Source of the DNA: Chloroherpeton thalassium ATCC 35110
Lineage (GTDB): Bacteria; Bacteroidota; Chlorobiia; Chlorobiales; Chloroherpetonaceae
Assembly: GCF_000020525.1 (NCBI RefSeq)
Contig: NC_011026.1
Coordinates: forward strand, 1,532,001 to 1,596,000
Reading direction: 5' to 3'
DNA: 64,000 bases
Every line of letters starts with the position of its first letter. Within the stretch, counting starts at the first letter, position 1. Position numbers and translations under genes: made by a program. Under the pieces are notes generated by a model. The model was not told the origin of the DNA, searched no databases, and saw only the letters and a list, made by a program, of their open reading frames with translations. Of this stretch, positions 61,929 to 64,000 are shown in pieces.

Positions 61929-64000
61929 TCAATTTTTTTGATTTTGGCGCGACGCTTTGATTTTTTCCACCGCTTCTTCAAGCGATTTTCGTTCGTCTTC
62001 CGATAAATCAGGATTCAATTTAGACGTATCGGGTTCGCTTAATTCCAAGTTTGCTTCAGGTGTGATTTCAGCGCCTTCCGTCTCTTGAGTTTGGCCTGGA
62101 TGCCAAACGCCATCATCAAGGTTTGCGCGTTTGCCTAAAATTTCCTCGATATCCTTGTAATTCAGCACTTCGCGCTTGAGCAAATCGTTCGCCATTTTTT
62201 CAAGCTTATCGCGGTTTTCCATCAAAATTTCGCGCGTTTTGTGATGCGCCTCGCGAATGATGGCCGCAACTTCCTCATCGATAATTCGGGCAGTTTCTTC
62301 GCCGTATTTCTTATCAATGCCAGGGCCGCCCAAATACGGATTGCTGGAATCGAGATACGAGATGTAGCCCAATTTTTCGCTCATGCCATAAACCGACACC
62401 ATGCTATACGCGATTTCCGTCACGCGCTCCAAGTCGTTTTGTGCGCCGGTCGAAATTTTTCCAAAAACAATTTCTTCCGCCACGCGTCCGCCGAGCAATG
62501 CGCAAATTCGTTCGATGAGCTCGTCTTTCGTCATCAAATAACGATCCTCAAGTGGCATGTTGATGGTGTAGCCCAATGCGCTCACACCGCGCGGCACAAT
62601 TGAAACTTTCTGCACCGTGTCGTTTGTCGGCAGCAGCCAGCCAATAATCGCATGGCCGGATTCGTGATAGGCCACAATGCGTTTTTCCTTCGGATTGATG
62701 ACTTTATTTTTCTTTTCAAGACCCGCGATGACGCGCTCAATTGCATCTTGAAAGTCAATCATTTCAACGGCTTCTTTGCCGCGACGCGACGCAAGCAAAG
62801 CCGCTTCGTTCGCAATGTTTGCAATGTCGGCCCCTGCAAAACCCGGCGTTTGCGACGAAAGCACTTTCAAATCGACGTCTTTTCCGAGCGGAATATTTTT
62901 GGTGTGAACTTTGAAAATTTCAATCCGACCGTTCAAATCGGGCTTGTCGACCATGACTTGCCGGTCAAAACGGCCTGGACGCAACAGCGCGCTATCGAGC
63001 ACGTCGGGGCGGTTGGTGGCGGCCATCATAATTACGCCCTTGTCGGTTGCGAAGCCGTCCATTTCAACAAGCAATTGGTTCAAGGTATTTTCGCGCTCGT
63101 CGTTGATGCCCATCATCATGCCCTTGCCGCGACTGCGCCCGACAGCATCGATTTCATCGATAAAAATAATACACGGCGCTTTTTCCTTCGCCTGCTTAAA
63201 TAAGTCGCGAACGCGCGCTGCGCCCACACCGACAAACATTTCCACAAAGTCCGAGCCGCTGATGCTGAAAAACGGCGCGCCCGCTTCGCCAGCAACCGCT
63301 TTGGCCAAAAGGGTTTTTCCCGTTCCAGGAGGGCCGACAAGCAAAACGCCTTTTGGCAATTTGCCGCCAAGTTTGGTAAAGCGTTTTGGATCTTTCAAAA
63401 AGTCAACGACTTCCATCACTTCTTCTTTTGCCTCGTTCAGGCCAGCAACATCGGCAAAGGTTACTTTTGTGTCGTCATCTTCCTCATAAAGCTCGGCCTT
63501 GTTTTTCGCGATGTTCATCACCTGCGAGCCAGGATTCATGCGCCGGAAAACGAAGAAATAAATGCCGAGCAAAATGGCAAACGGGAAAACCCATTGCACC
63601 AGATCGGTGAACCAATTCCCATCTTGAATGCCCTGATAGCGGATCTTTTTCTCCTCAAGGCGCTCGATGAGGTTGTTATCTTTGACTGCCACCACAAAGA
63701 ATTCGCGGTTATTTCCCTTTGATCGGAAAAATGAAAATGGCTGGTTTTGCTTGTCGCGGCGAATTTCCTCGACTTCAGCTGTTCCTGGTTTGAGCAGCGC
63801 GTAAATTCTTGTGGGTGAGATTTTCACCGCATCGATTTTATCTTCTTCAATGAGTTTATGGAATTCGCTGTATGATTTTTCAGGCGTGGTGTTCGATAGA
63901 AAAAATGTGAGTTGAATGCCAATCAGCACCAAAATGGCCATAACATAATAGATCGCTGAAAACTTCGGCTTGCCGTTTTTCTTCTGTTCGTCTGAGTCGT
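61929..64000 (-). CDS. ftsH: ATP-dependent zinc metalloprotease FtsH, 5' end outside the window
   Basis: The frame runs to the window edge; 19 in-frame codons precede the internal Met at 63941 (tail [19 protein letters not shown]), so the true start lies beyond base 64000. Two membrane helices flank a periplasmic domain. The AAA domain has [23 protein letters not shown] and the second-region-of-homology RPGRFDRQV. The zinc protease has HESGHA and later the third ligand Asp. The C-terminus is acidic. FtsH degrades unstable membrane and cytosolic proteins. It is read leftward and followed by acyP. Confidence 0.96.
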   Translation of the reverse strand, partial: DSDEQKKNGKPKFSAIYYVMAILVLIGIQLTFFLSNTTPEKSYSEFHKLIEEDKIDAVKISPTRIYALLKPGTAEVEEIRRDKQNQPFSFFRSKGNNREFFVVAVKDNNLIERLEEKKIRYQGIQDGNWFTDLVQWVFPFAILLGIYFFVFRRMNPGSQVMNIAKNKAELYEEDDDTKVTFADVAGLNEAKEEVMEVVDFLKDPKRFTKLGGKLPKGVLLVGPPGTGKTLLAKAVAGEAGAPFFSISGSDFVEMFVGVGAARVRDLFKQAKEKAPCIIFIDEIDAVGRSRGKGMMMGINDERENTLNQLLVEMDGFATDKGVIMMAATNRPDVLDSALLRPGRFDRQVMVDKPDLNGRIEIFKVHTKNIPLGKDVDLKVLSSQTPGFAGADIANIANEAALLASRRGKEAVEMIDFQDAIERVIAGLEKKNKVINPKEKRIVAYHESGHAIIGWLLPTNDTVQKVSIVPRGVSALGYTINMPLEDRYLMTKDELIERICALLGGRVAEEIVFGKISTGAQNDLERVTEIAYSMVSVYGMSEKLGYISYLDSSNPYLGGPGIDKKYGEETARIIDEEVAAIIREAHHKTREILMENRDKLEKMANDLLKREVLNYKDIEEILGKRANLDDGVWHPGQTQETEGAEITPEANLELSEPDTSKLNPDLSEDERKSLEEAVEKIKASRQNQKN

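Noticed and set aside
1-64000. tRNA or rRNA genes
   Set aside because: I looked for the TTCRA T-arm with flanking stems and for rRNA landmarks on both strands and found no convincing case.

Overview
The window looks like a chromosomal segment of a bacterium from the Bacteroidota/Chlorobiota (FCB) group, with moderate GC and short intergenic regions. The evidence is a PorX-type regulator (response regulator plus PglZ-like domain), a folP-cdaA pair, DUF2147 and DUF4159 secreted proteins, WG repeats, and weak or absent Shine-Dalgarno sites in front of many genes. Gene content and style would suit a green sulfur bacterium such as Chloroherpeton. That placement is inference: no photosynthesis gene and no rRNA or tRNA lies in the window.

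Layout. 1-5.3 kb: a half-size EamA transporter, a secreted EEP-fold hydrolase, and glycogen phosphorylase overlapped by a small Dabb protein. 5.6-8.1 kb: a solitary TIR/STAND-NTPase/TPR protein, the best defence-gene candidate. 8.4-15.9 kb: one leftward drug-efflux-type cluster (TetR, TolC, HlyD lipoprotein, DUF2147, two ABC ATPases, two ABC-2 permeases). 16-30 kb: housekeeping (glycosyltransferase, L28, RNase HI, peroxiredoxin, Der, Mrp, NifU-like, MeaB, a membrane J-protein, RF2 with its programmed frameshift, endonuclease III). 30-34 kb: three exported proteins of unclear role. 34-40 kb: SRAP protein, metallophosphoesterase, dihydropteroate synthase, diadenylate cyclase, ABC-F ATPase. 40.3-41.6 kb: an AT-rich islet with a UPF0175/DUF3368 toxin-antitoxin pair and a DUF4160/DUF2442 pair whose first gene is frameshifted. 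42-48.9 kb: an ILEI-domain/phosphatidylserine-decarboxylase-like fusion, aspartate kinase, PorX, a cupin and a WG-repeat lipoprotein. 49-64 kb: alpha/beta hydrolase, RNase E/G, DapD, MoaD-MoaE, AroA, S21, carbonic anhydrase, bifunctional ThrA, YtxH, acylphosphatase and the 5'-truncated FtsH.

How genes work together. LysC, ThrA and DapD belong to the aspartate family pathway. Mrp and the NifU-like protein act in Fe-S assembly. MoaD/MoaE form molybdopterin synthase. The TetR-to-permease cluster encodes a complete tripartite exporter.

Structure outside genes. A roughly 70-nt imperfect palindrome (ends like TGTCATGCTGA and TCAGAATGACA) recurs in at least eight intergenic places. It is tandem at 38.0 kb and sits in a 110-nt tandem array upstream of porX. 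Several terminator-like hairpins stand in leaders with no co-directional gene upstream, most clearly before thrA, where two mutually exclusive hairpins suggest attenuation.
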